Below, in pieces: positions 1-5,162 of a stretch of DNA of 5,162 bases. The stretch's first letter is position 1. Each line of letters starts with the position of its first letter. A program made the translations under genes and the position numbers. The stretch lies in NCBI GenBank assembly GCA_016287765.1, contig JAEEWS010000073.1, positions 1 to 5,162 on the forward strand, written 5' to 3'. This stretch comes from Lachnospiraceae bacterium (GTDB taxonomy: Bacteria > Bacillota_A > Clostridia > Lachnospirales > Lachnospiraceae). The notes beneath the pieces were generated by a model, which saw nothing but the letters and a program-made list of their open reading frames with translations, was not told the DNA's origin and did not search any database.

Positions 1-179
1 TCAAAATCCTGAGTCATCTCGCGGAATCCATAATTCAGCAATATACTTCCCCCACCGACGATCACTATCTCTATGGGCGTTTCGCCGTTTCTTTTACGAT
101 ATTCCTTCGCAAAAGCCTTCAATACCTCCGAAGCATTTTCTTTAGATATCCTGTTTTTCCTTTCTTCAAACTGCGTCAT
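1..179 (-). CDS. Nucleotidyltransferase-like protein (AbiEii/DUF6036-like), N-terminal part, cut by the window edge
   Basis: Only the first 59 codons are visible; the gene continues past base 1. After a charged N-terminal helix (about residues 1-31), residues 36-59 read IEIVIVGGGSILLNYGFREM followed by TQDF. This fits the start of a polymerase-beta-type nucleotidyltransferase fold: a glycine-rich GGGS loop at 42-45, then an acidic pair beginning at Asp58. The next codon starts GA, so residue 60 is Asp or Glu, giving the expected D-x-D/E. I associate it with the DUF6036/AbiEii group, often partnered with a DNA-binding antitoxin; that assignment is recalled, not searched. The ATG at 179 has a Shine-Dalgarno GAGGGGG (186-192) six bases upstream, inside the preceding XRE gene. 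The two genes overlap by 14 bases (166-179), which suggests translational coupling. A role as the toxin of a toxin-antitoxin pair is inferred. The rest of the active site lies outside the window. Confidence 0.72.
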   Translation of the reverse strand, partial: MTQFEERKNRISKENASEVLKAFAKEYRKRNGETPIEIVIVGGGSILLNYGFREMTQDF

Positions 180-690
180 AAAGATCCCCCTCAAAAATAT
201 TATGAACAGCAAACTCGCTTATATAGTTTTTTTCAGAATCCGCAAATTCTTTCCCGCCAACATAATAAGGTTCTTTAAGCTTTTTTGATCTTAAACTGTC
301 ATATTCCGAGCATATCGGAAGCCGATTCTTTTTCGAAAAAAAGTCCACAAAGCTTACCAGATACAAAGCTTTCAGTATATCCCCATTCTCATAATAATAT
401 TCAACAGATTTATTTTCCAGGATTTCAAGAAGCAACAACTCTTCCCCGTAGCTCTTCAGCCTGTGATGAAGATTATTCCTAAAGGTTTGAAAATCTTCTT
501 TTTGATAAACCAATTCATCTACAGAAACATTAAAGTAATCCGCAATTGGCTTTAACGTCTTGTATTGACATTCCTCCATCTCAACCTTACCATTTACGAT
601 CTGGTTAAGCGTAGTATATGGGATAGAAGTGATAATAGAGAGCTTCCTGATCGATATTCCTTTTTCCTTTAACGCCTTCTTTAGATCCAT
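166..690 (-). CDS. XRE-family helix-turn-helix regulator with C-terminal partner domain, probable antitoxin/autorepressor
   Basis: A 174-residue protein. Residues 2-62 form an XRE/Cro-type helix-turn-helix: SIRKLSIITSIPYTTLNQIV at 13-32 covers the turn and recognition helix, and FNVSVDELVY at 53-62 is the usual end of the domain. Residues 66-174 are a second, mostly helical domain with a LYLVSFVDFFSKKNRLPIC core at 109-127, an EYDSLRSKKL motif at 129-138 and an SEFAVHNIF tail near 158-166. I recall this extended architecture as recurring in Firmicutes beside nucleotidyltransferases like the gene that follows, but not with a characterised function. Start choice is clear: AAGGAGG at 698-704 lies seven bases before the ATG. 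The gene has its own candidate promoter and an inverted-repeat operator. Together with the 14-base overlap with the nucleotidyltransferase gene, this suggests an autoregulated antitoxin. The HTH call is firm; the antitoxin role is inference. Confidence 0.85.
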   Translation of the reverse strand: MDLKKALKEKGISIRKLSIITSIPYTTLNQIVNGKVEMEECQYKTLKPIADYFNVSVDELVYQKEDFQTFRNNLHHRLKSYGEELLLLEILENKSVEYYYENGDILKALYLVSFVDFFSKKNRLPICSEYDSLRSKKLKEPYYVGGKEFADSEKNYISEFAVHNIFEGDLYDAV

Positions 691-710
691 GAGTCTTCCT
701 CCTTAGGACA

Positions 711-739
711 ATATTAACGCTCCAACGTTAAAAAAGCAA
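711..739 (-). promoter_or_regulatory. Candidate promoter of the XRE/nucleotidyltransferase operon
   Basis: On the minus strand a -35-like TTGCTT (734-739) and a -10-like TAATAT (711-716) are separated by exactly 17 bases (717-733). The hexamers match the sigma-A consensus only 3/6 and 4/6, so the call rests on spacing, AT richness and position just upstream of the XRE ribosome binding site. The -35 lies within the stem of the terminator of the preceding rfb operon, so the two signals share DNA. Confidence 0.4.
714..731. promoter_or_regulatory. Inverted-repeat operator candidate for the XRE regulator
   Basis: TTAACG (714-719) and CGTTAA (726-731) form a perfect 6-bp inverted repeat with a 6-base centre. 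It fills the spacer of the candidate promoter and overlaps the -10, where a bound dimer would block RNA polymerase. An 18-bp palindrome is a normal size for an XRE dimer site. Autorepression of the XRE gene is inferred from position and symmetry. Confidence 0.45.
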
Positions 740-771
740 GGAGATATTGAAATAATAACTCCTTGCTTTTT
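731..771 (-). terminator. Rho-independent terminator of the rfb operon (potentially bidirectional)
   Basis: A 13-bp perfect stem pairs 731-743 (AAAAAGCAAGGAG) with 759-771 (CTCCTTGCTTTTT). The 15-base loop can fold further through TATT (745-748) and AATA (754-757), leaving a 5-base cap. On the minus strand the stem ends in a run of six T, about 30 bases after the rfbA stop. The stem has A/T-rich ends, so a T-tract is present on both strands and the hairpin could act in either direction. Confidence 0.88.
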
Positions 772-802
772 CAATCGCCACATCAAAACATTTTTATAGC
801 TA

Positions 803-1684
803 CTACATCACTTTACCCTCAGCCACCGCCTTCAAATGCTCTCCATAAGGTGATTTACCATATGCTTTTGCACTTTCCATCAGTTTATCTTTATCAATAA
901 AGCCGTTCCTGTATGCTATCTCTTCCGGCGCGGAAATAGTGATACCCTGCCTGGACTGGATCGTTTCAACGAAGCTTGCAGCCTGCAAAAGGCTGGACAT
1001 CGTTCCTGTATCAAGCCAAGCAAAGCCTCGACCGAGAAGCTGAACATCCAGCAGTCCATCCTTCAGGTACATTTCATTCAAAGTCGTGATCTCAAGCTCG
1101 CCTCTTGCGCTGGGCTCAACCTGATTTGCTCTGCCCGAAACCCCTGCGGGATAGAAGTAAAGTCCTGTTACCGCATAATTACTCTTGGGCTGCTTCGGCT
1201 TTTCTTCAATGCTCAAGGCTTTTCCGTTTTTATCAAATTCAATGACACCGAATCGCTCGGGATCATTCACGTAATACCCGAAAACAGTTGCTCTTCCGTT
1301 ATTCGCATCCTCTACAGCCGCACGCAACATTCTCCCGAATCCGTTACCGTAAAAAATGTTGTCACCAAGGATCATTGCTCCCGCTTCTCCGTTAAGGAAC
1401 TCCTCTCCAAGGATAAACGCCTGGGCGAGTCCATCGGGACTGGGCTGGACCTTATACTTCAATGTGATCCCGAACTGTGATCCATCGCCTAAAAGCGCTT
1501 CAAACCTCGGGGTATCTTCAGGTGTGCTGATGATCAGGATCTCCCTTATCCCCGCCAGCATAAGGGTTGATAAAGGATAGTAGATCATAGGTTTGTCGTA
1601 CACAGGAAGTAACTGTTTTGAAGTTACCTTAGTCAACGGATATAATCTTGTACCGGAGCCACCTGCTAAAATTATGCCTTTCAT
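803..1684 (-). CDS. rfbA: Glucose-1-phosphate thymidylyltransferase (RmlA/RfbA)
   Basis: Makes dTDP-glucose and pyrophosphate from dTTP and glucose-1-phosphate, the first step of the dTDP-L-rhamnose pathway, in the cytosol. The 293-residue product has the expected family length. Residues 6-14 are the nucleotide-binding LAGGSGTRL signature, followed by the K23-Q-L-L-P segment. [11 protein letters not shown] lies at 80-90, LGDN with the metal ligand Asp108 at 106-109, EEKP at 160-163, [10 protein letters not shown] at 191-200, and WLDTG with the second metal-binding Asp225 at 223-227. The frame stays open upstream to a GTG at 1720, but that start has no ribosome binding site. The ATG at 1684 has AGGGAG nine bases upstream and begins at the conserved MKGIILAGG, so I chose it. 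It is the last gene of the cassette, 48 bases after rfbC, and ends in tandem TAG stops before a hairpin terminator. Confidence 0.97.
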   Translation of the reverse strand: MKGIILAGGSGTRLYPLTKVTSKQLLPVYDKPMIYYPLSTLMLAGIREILIISTPEDTPRFEALLGDGSQFGITLKYKVQPSPDGLAQAFILGEEFLNGEAGAMILGDNIFYGNGFGRMLRAAVEDANNGRATVFGYYVNDPERFGVIEFDKNGKALSIEEKPKQPKSNYAVTGLYFYPAGVSGRANQVEPSARGELEITTLNEMYLKDGLLDVQLLGRGFAWLDTGTMSSLLQAASFVETIQSRQGITISAPEEIAYRNGFIDKDKLMESAKAYGKSPYGEHLKAVAEGKVM

Positions 1685-1732
1685 TTTGTATTTCTCCCTA
1701 ATTTCTTTTATTTCCGACACATTAAACCGTAT

Positions 1733-2341
1733 CTAAAAACTGAAAGTTTCCCTGATTCCAAGCCACTTCTGATCTTTGTCAGAAAGGATCAGAGGACTTC
1801 CGTCGCTGAGCTTGTATCCGCTTGCATCAGCGCTTCCGGGATAATCCCCCACAACTTCCGGCCACTTGATCCCTATCTCAGGGTCGTTCCATGCCAATCC
1901 GCCTTCATCATTCGGATGATAAAAATCATCGCATTTATAGCAGAATTCAGCCGTATTCGTCAAAACAAGAAATCCGTGAGCAAACCCTCTCGGGATCAGA
2001 TACTGCTTTCGATTGTCCTCTGTAAGAAGCACACCGTGGTACTTTCCGTATGTAGGTGATGTTCTTCTGAGATCTACAGCCACATCAAAAACCGTTCCCT
2101 TTATAACGCGAACCAGCTTCGTCTGAGGAAAATTCTTTTGAAAATGGAGTCCTCTTAACACTCCCTTTGCCGACATCGACTGATTGTCCTGCACAAAACT
2201 GATGTACAGACCCGCTTCATACATGTCTTTCTGACTGAATGTCTCCATGAAGTAACCACGCGAATCTCCGTGAACCGTTGATTCGATCACGCATAGTCCT
2301 TCTATTCCGCCAACATTGTAATCTACTTTTATCTGACCCAT
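1733..2341 (-). CDS. rfbC: dTDP-4-dehydrorhamnose 3,5-epimerase (RmlC/RfbC)
   Basis: Epimerises dTDP-4-keto-6-deoxy-D-glucose at C3 and C5, giving dTDP-4-keto-L-rhamnose, the substrate of RfbD. The 202-residue product is a cupin. HGDSRGYFMETFS at 24-36, GVLRGLHFQ at 60-68 (His66 is the expected catalytic base), KLVRVIKGTVFDVAVDLR at 75-92, PRGFAHGFLVL at 117-127 and the YKCDDFY segment at 135-141 are all standard. LILSDKD at 184-190 probably carries the Asp that pairs with the catalytic His. Between IKWP (158-161) and that motif lies a glycine/serine-rich stretch longer than in the usual 180-residue enzymes. The frame runs upstream into the end of rfbD, but the ATG at 2341 has AGGAGG (2351-2356) nine bases away and is the family start. 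It lies 20 bases after rfbD and was evidently co-transcribed with it. Confidence 0.96.
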   Translation of the reverse strand: MGQIKVDYNVGGIEGLCVIESTVHGDSRGYFMETFSQKDMYEAGLYISFVQDNQSMSAKGVLRGLHFQKNFPQTKLVRVIKGTVFDVAVDLRRTSPTYGKYHGVLLTEDNRKQYLIPRGFAHGFLVLTNTAEFCYKCDDFYHPNDEGGLAWNDPEIGIKWPEVVGDYPGSADASGYKLSDGSPLILSDKDQKWLGIRETFSF

Positions 2342-2361
2342 TCCTGACTTCCTCCTAAAAT

Positions 2362-3285
2362 CTATTTTTTCAATAAATCCGCTTCGGTAATATATCTTCC
2401 AAGCGCATCCTTCCAATCCGGAAGCGGCTTAAATCCCATCGACACAAGTTTGCTCTTATCAAATCTTGAGTTGAAAGGACGTGTTGCTTTTGACAGTCCG
2501 TATTCCGCGGTCGTTACAGGAACGACTTTCGTATCAAGTCCGCATTGCCTGTAAATTTCACAGCAGAAATCATACCAGCTGATGTATCCGCCTTCGTTCG
2601 TGGCATGATAATAACCGTATTTGTCTGACTCGATCATATCCACCAACAACCTTGCAAGATCAAGCATGTAAGTGGGAGTTCCGATCTGATCGTTTACCAC
2701 GCGTACCATATCGTGAGTCTTCCCCACCTTGATCATGGTCTTTACAAAATTATTGCCGTTAAGGCCAAAAGCCCATGCTATTCTTACGATAAAGAATTTA
2801 TCAAGAGTTGAACTGACAGCCAGCTCTCCGTCAAGTTTACCCTGTCCGTATACATTTAACGGCGCATAACACTTGTCATCAGGCTCCCAGGGCCTTGTTC
2901 CTTTTCCGTCAAATACATAATCAGTGGAAATGTATAACATTTTCGCATCTGCTGCCTTTGCGGCTTCTGCCAGGTATTGGGAGCCGAGATGATTGACTCT
3001 GTCAACCTTTTCCCTGTTTTCTTCCTCCTCCGCAGCATCTACCGCATTCCAGGCGGCACAGTGTATGACAGCATCCGGCTTTAATTCTGTTATCACTTTA
3101 AGAACAGCAGCTCTGTCAGTGATATCAAGCTTATGATAATCCGCACTCGTTACAGCACTGCAGTCATCTATGCCGCAGTAGCTTTCCGCAACATCCGATG
3201 CAAAGGCCCTATGGCCTCTTTTCGCCAGTTCGTTCACAACATCATGTCCCAACTGACCGTTGACTCCGGTTACAAATACTCTCAC
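2362..3285 (-). CDS. rfbD: dTDP-4-dehydrorhamnose reductase (RmlD/RfbD), GTG start
   Basis: Reduces dTDP-4-keto-L-rhamnose with NAD(P)H to dTDP-L-rhamnose, the final pathway step. It is a short-chain dehydrogenase/extended Rossmann protein of 307 residues. The cofactor loop TGVNGQLG is at 6-13, the HCAAWNAVDAAE strand-turn at 75-86, STDYVFDG at 120-127, and the catalytic pair Tyr146/Lys150 in YGQGK. The C-terminal ATRPFNSR substrate-binding segment is at about 266-273. An in-frame ATG exists at 3306 but has a poor ribosome binding site. The GTG at 3285 has AAAGGAG (3294-3300) eight bases upstream and gives the conserved MRVFVTGVNGQLG N-terminus, so I prefer it; the earlier ATG would add seven residues. 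That GTG overlaps the TGA of a small upstream ORF. It follows rfbB by 90 bases and precedes rfbC by 20. Confidence 0.95.
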   Translation of the reverse strand: MRVFVTGVNGQLGHDVVNELAKRGHRAFASDVAESYCGIDDCSAVTSADYHKLDITDRAAVLKVITELKPDAVIHCAAWNAVDAAEEEENREKVDRVNHLGSQYLAEAAKAADAKMLYISTDYVFDGKGTRPWEPDDKCYAPLNVYGQGKLDGELAVSSTLDKFFIVRIAWAFGLNGNNFVKTMIKVGKTHDMVRVVNDQIGTPTYMLDLARLLVDMIESDKYGYYHATNEGGYISWYDFCCEIYRQCGLDTKVVPVTTAEYGLSKATRPFNSRFDKSKLVSMGFKPLPDWKDALGRYITEADLLKK

Positions 3286-3365
3286 TTCTCCTGCTCCTTT
3301 AGCCATCTGAACACTGTCTCTGCAAATTGCACCATATCTGCGTATCTGCAGTTTCTTAATGGCAT
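3282..3365 (-). CDS. Possible 27-residue mini-ORF coupled to rfbD
   Basis: In the otherwise empty 90-base gap between rfbB and rfbD, an ATG at 3365 opens a frame that stops at TGA 3282-3284. The stop overlaps the preferred rfbD start as GTGA. The product starts MPLRNCRYAD and ends VFRWLKEQEK; an internal ATG at 3335 would give 17 residues. No good Shine-Dalgarno sequence precedes either ATG. It could be a leader peptide that couples translation to rfbD, a gene remnant, or chance. I recognise no family, and the call rests on the overlap alone. Confidence 0.22.
   Translation of the reverse strand: MPLRNCRYADMVQFAETVFRWLKEQEK
3294..3300 (-). promoter_or_regulatory. rfbD: Ribosome binding site deciding the rfbD GTG start
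   Basis: Minus-strand AAAGGAG sits eight bases before the GTG at 3285. It lies downstream of the alternative ATG at 3306, so it can only serve the GTG. This argues for the shorter protein. Confidence 0.75.
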
Positions 3366-3375
3366 TATTTTTGAA

Positions 3376-4443
3376 TTACTGCCTGTTTTTGTACATCTCA
3401 GCATAATACTTCTGGTACTCGCCTGACGTCACTCTCTCCATCCAAGCCTGATTTTCGAGATACCAGTCTATGGTCTTTACAATACCAACCTCAAATGTTG
3501 TCTCCGGATACCAGCCAAGATCAGCCTTAATTTTGCTCGGATCGATACCATATCTGCGGTCGTGTCCGAGTCTGTCTTCAACATGCTTGATTAATCCCTC
3601 ATTGATCTCAGGATCATGAAGCCGTTCAGAAAGCTGTGCAATGATCGTCTTTACAATGAAAATGTTAGGTCTTTCATTGTGTCCGCCAACATTGTAAACT
3701 TCTCCGTCTTTTCCGCCGTTAGCAACCATATCGATCGCCTTGCAATGGTCTTCAACAAAGAGCCAGTCTCTGATCTGCATACCATCACCATAAACAGGCA
3801 AAGCTTTATGGTTCTTGGCATTATTGATCATGAGAGGGATCAGCTTTTCGGGGAACTGGAACTGGCCATAGTTGTTCGAGCATCTCGTGATGTTCACAGG
3901 CATCCCGTAGGTGTCATGGAACGCCTTAACAAAATGATCCGCAGATGCTTTACTGCTACTGTAAGGCGAATGAGGATTTATGGGTGTAGTTTCCATAAAG
4001 TATCCATCAGCTCCAAGTGCCCCGTAAACCTCATCAGTGCTCACCTGCACATACTTCTTTCCCTTTTTCCAGGTCTTCTGAGACGCATCATACCATGCTT
4101 CTTTTGCTCTCTGCAACAGGTTAACCGTTCCCATTACATTTGTGGTCACGAAGATCTCAGGATTTGCAATGCTTCGATCCACATGCGATTCCGCAGCAAA
4201 GTTTATGATGAAATCAGGATCGTATTCCTTGATAAGCGAAGCAACCAGATCTTTATCACAGATGTTTCCGTGTACAAAGATGTGTCTTTCGTCATCCTCA
4301 AGATCCTTTAGGTTCTCAAGATTTCCTGCATAAGTCAACGCATCAAGATTTATGATCTTGATATCCGTGTACTTCTTAAGCATATAATGAACAAATGTTG
4401 TTCCGATAAATCCGGCACAGCCGGTAACCAAGTAAGTTGTCAT
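3376..4443 (-). CDS. rfbB: dTDP-glucose 4,6-dehydratase (RmlB/RfbB)
   Basis: Converts dTDP-glucose to dTDP-4-keto-6-deoxyglucose using tightly bound NAD+, the second step of rhamnose precursor synthesis. The 355-residue product is full length for this extended short-chain dehydrogenase. TGCAGFIG at 7-14 is the NAD-binding glycine loop, LDALTYAGNLENL at 33-45 is the diagnostic second strand, and AAESHVDRS is at 83-91. STDEVYG at 135-141 contains the catalytic Thr136-Asp137-Glu138, and the Tyr161/Lys165 pair lies in YSSSK. The NNYG and QFPEKLIP motifs follow. The open frame extends 17 codons upstream to 4494, but the ATG at 4443 has AAGGAG seven bases away and matches the family start (MTTYLVTG). 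It is the first gene of the rfb cassette. The 28 bases between the upstream GNAT remnant and this ATG hold the ribosome binding site and a possible -10. Confidence 0.97.
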   Translation of the reverse strand: MTTYLVTGCAGFIGTTFVHYMLKKYTDIKIINLDALTYAGNLENLKDLEDDERHIFVHGNICDKDLVASLIKEYDPDFIINFAAESHVDRSIANPEIFVTTNVMGTVNLLQRAKEAWYDASQKTWKKGKKYVQVSTDEVYGALGADGYFMETTPINPHSPYSSSKASADHFVKAFHDTYGMPVNITRCSNNYGQFQFPEKLIPLMINNAKNHKALPVYGDGMQIRDWLFVEDHCKAIDMVANGGKDGEVYNVGGHNERPNIFIVKTIIAQLSERLHDPEINEGLIKHVEDRLGHDRRYGIDPSKIKADLGWYPETTFEVGIVKTIDWYLENQAWMERVTSGEYQKYYAEMYKNRQ

Positions 4444-4465
4444 GTCTGTTCTCCTTGTTGATCTG

Positions 4466-4494
4466 ATAATTTCATTTCTTGCCAACCTCTTCAA
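4466..4494 (-). promoter_or_regulatory. Weak promoter candidate for the rfb operon
   Basis: On the minus strand TTGAAG (4489-4494) and AATTAT (4466-4471) are spaced by exactly 17 bases; each matches consensus at four of six positions. The start point would fall about 20 bases before the rfbB ATG. The -35 lies in the end of the GNAT remnant. In AT-rich DNA such matches occur by chance, so the operon could equally be read from a promoter further right. Confidence 0.3.
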
Positions 4495-4657
4495 AAACTT
4501 TTGCTATCAGCCTTCCTGAAAGCCCCTTCCCTCTGTATTCCTGTAAGATACCTATTTGCCAGATCAATATCCCTGTCTCTCCATTCACGCACGTAATGTA
4601 CCCGATTGTTCGCTCATTATCCAATGCAATAAAAGACATATATCTACTCTGAAACAC
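4472..4657 (-). pseudogene. GNAT acetyltransferase remnant, truncated at both ends
   Basis: The frame opens just after an in-frame TAA and gives at most 61 residues from a GTG at 4657, or 55 from the ATG at 4639. It shows the centre of a GNAT (Gcn5-related) fold: a beta strand with ALDNERTIGYITCV, then motif A with its acetyl-CoA pyrophosphate loop in QEYRGKGLSGRLI (the Q/R-x-x-G-x-G/A signature), then one more helix ending in FEEVGKK and a stop. The usual 140-plus residues are lacking: the N-terminal strands and helices, and the motif B half that completes the acetyl-CoA site. The first 14 bases of this frame overlap the end of the ATPase gene. No other frame continues the missing C-terminal half before rfbB. 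It is most likely a leftover from recombination and inactive. Confidence 0.7.
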
Positions 4658-5162
4658 TTTTTACAAACACATCGAAGCGGGGGAGTTTGTAGCTCACCAC
4701 ACCACGTTTCGATGTATCTATCAGGCCTTTATCTTTCAGCCGTTCTCTGTATTGTGAAAACTCATTTTTCTTTTGTTTTGTCAGTTCCAATATTTCTGCC
4801 GTTGGCATATTTTCTTTTTGAACGATAAAAGACATATACCACTTGTCCTTTGCAGACAGTTCAGACCATATTTTCAAATACACGTAGTATCTTAATGCAT
4901 CATCATATTTTGCCAGCACTTCTCTGTTGATCTTGTGTGTTTCTTCTTCCCACAGGTATTTTCCCAACGCCTGATATGCAAACGGATAGCCTTTTGTCAA
5001 AAGTGCGTATTCCATTGCTTCCTCATAAGCAATACCAAGGACTTTTGAATACCTGTCTGCGATCAAAGTCACATTCAGCGGCCCCATTTCGAATTTTGGA
5101 GTTCTGTACAAAAACGTCAGATTTTTCTCATTTTCCAGGTTTCTTATGTTCTCGTAAAGACC
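4644..5162 (-). CDS. AAA-like ATP-binding protein, C-terminal part
   Basis: The frame is open to the right edge, so the first visible codon (GGT at 5160-5162) is internal and 172 residues are seen. The TTG at 5111 is not a start. The visible part begins GLYENIRNLENEKNLTFLYR and continues through a helical lid region with ALLTKGYPFAYQALGKYLW near 53-71. It ends in a winged-helix-like domain (about 105-170) with MPTAEILELTKQKKNEFSQY followed by RLKDKGLI and VSYKLPRFDVFV. This order fits bacterial and archaeal AAA/STAND-like ATPases of the 'ATP-binding protein' type, whose Walker A and B motifs would lie further right. The winged helix suggests nucleic-acid or protein binding; the cellular role is unknown. 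The TAG at 4644 overlaps the GNAT remnant by 14 bases. It belongs to the region flanking the rhamnose cassette rather than to that pathway. Confidence 0.7.
   Translation of the reverse strand, partial: GLYENIRNLENEKNLTFLYRTPKFEMGPLNVTLIADRYSKVLGIAYEEAMEYALLTKGYPFAYQALGKYLWEEETHKINREVLAKYDDALRYYVYLKIWSELSAKDKWYMSFIVQKENMPTAEILELTKQKKNEFSQYRERLKDKGLIDTSKRGVVSYKLPRFDVFVKSVSE

Noticed and set aside
73..482. Two plus-strand open frames of 65-71 codons opposite the nucleotidyltransferase and XRE genes
   Set aside because: Low-complexity shadow translations with no ribosome binding site or family features.
731..771. Hairpin considered as the end of a mobile element (terminal inverted repeat)
   Set aside because: The short loop, flanking T-tract and position just after rfbA fit a transcription terminator; no transposase or target duplication is present.
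1356..1580. Plus-strand frame of 74 codons opposite rfbA
   Set aside because: Complementary to conserved rfbA codons; no independent coding evidence.
1685..1720. A 12-codon N-terminal extension of rfbA from a GTG at 1720
   Set aside because: No ribosome binding site precedes the GTG. The ATG at 1684 has AGGGAG at good spacing and matches the conserved family start.
2342..2416. A 25-codon N-terminal extension of rfbC overlapping rfbD
   Set aside because: The extension lies within the rfbD coding region and has no family similarity. The ATG at 2341 has a strong AGGAGG.
3616..4311. A long plus-strand open frame of 231 codons opposite rfbB
   Set aside because: It is an antisense shadow of a well-conserved gene, with no recognisable domain and cysteine/histidine-rich composition typical of reversed coding sequence.
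4444..4494. A 17-codon N-terminal extension of rfbB
   Set aside because: It reads through the rfbB Shine-Dalgarno and the GNAT remnant in another frame. The Rossmann strand begins directly after the ATG at 4443.
4556..4828. Plus-strand frame of 90 codons with a hydrophobic tail across the ATPase/GNAT junction
   Set aside because: The hydrophobic stretch mirrors lysine/glutamate-rich codons of the opposite strand; no ribosome binding site.

Overview
This window looks like part of a variable chromosomal region of a low-to-mid GC Firmicute. The protein style (RmlB/D/C/A variants, a short XRE regulator paired with a nucleotidyltransferase, an AAA-like ATPase) suggests a Clostridia relative, probably Lachnospiraceae such as Butyrivibrio. 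That placement is an inference from recalled family resemblance, not from a search. Every gene I can support lies on the minus strand, so the biological reading order runs from high to low coordinates. No stretch of more than 300 bases lacks a gene, and I saw no tRNA, rRNA, CRISPR array or intact insertion sequence.

Region 1 (5162 to about 4444): the C-terminal part of an AAA-like ATP-binding protein enters from the right edge. It runs directly into a GNAT acetyltransferase remnant that has lost both ends. Region 2 (4443 to 803): a complete four-gene dTDP-L-rhamnose cassette in the order rfbB-rfbD-rfbC-rfbA, closely spaced, with a Shine-Dalgarno sequence in front of each chosen start. Together the four enzymes convert glucose-1-phosphate plus dTTP to dTDP-L-rhamnose: RfbA makes dTDP-glucose, RfbB dehydrates it, RfbC epimerises and RfbD reduces. 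The product feeds cell-wall polysaccharide, capsule or exopolysaccharide synthesis. No glycosyltransferase is visible here.

Region 3 (771 to 731): a strong hairpin terminator closes the operon. Region 4 (about 739 to 1): an XRE-type regulator starts from a compact promoter whose possible -35 lies in the terminator stem and whose spacer holds an 18-bp inverted repeat. Its last codons overlap the start of a nucleotidyltransferase-like gene that runs off the left edge. This overlapping pair has the layout of a toxin-antitoxin or abortive-infection module and is the best candidate for an under-described system in the window.

Start sites were revised where sequence and family conservation argued for it. 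rfbA, rfbB and rfbC start at internal ATGs with good ribosome binding sites. rfbD most likely starts at a GTG that overlaps the stop codon of a possible 27-codon mini-ORF.
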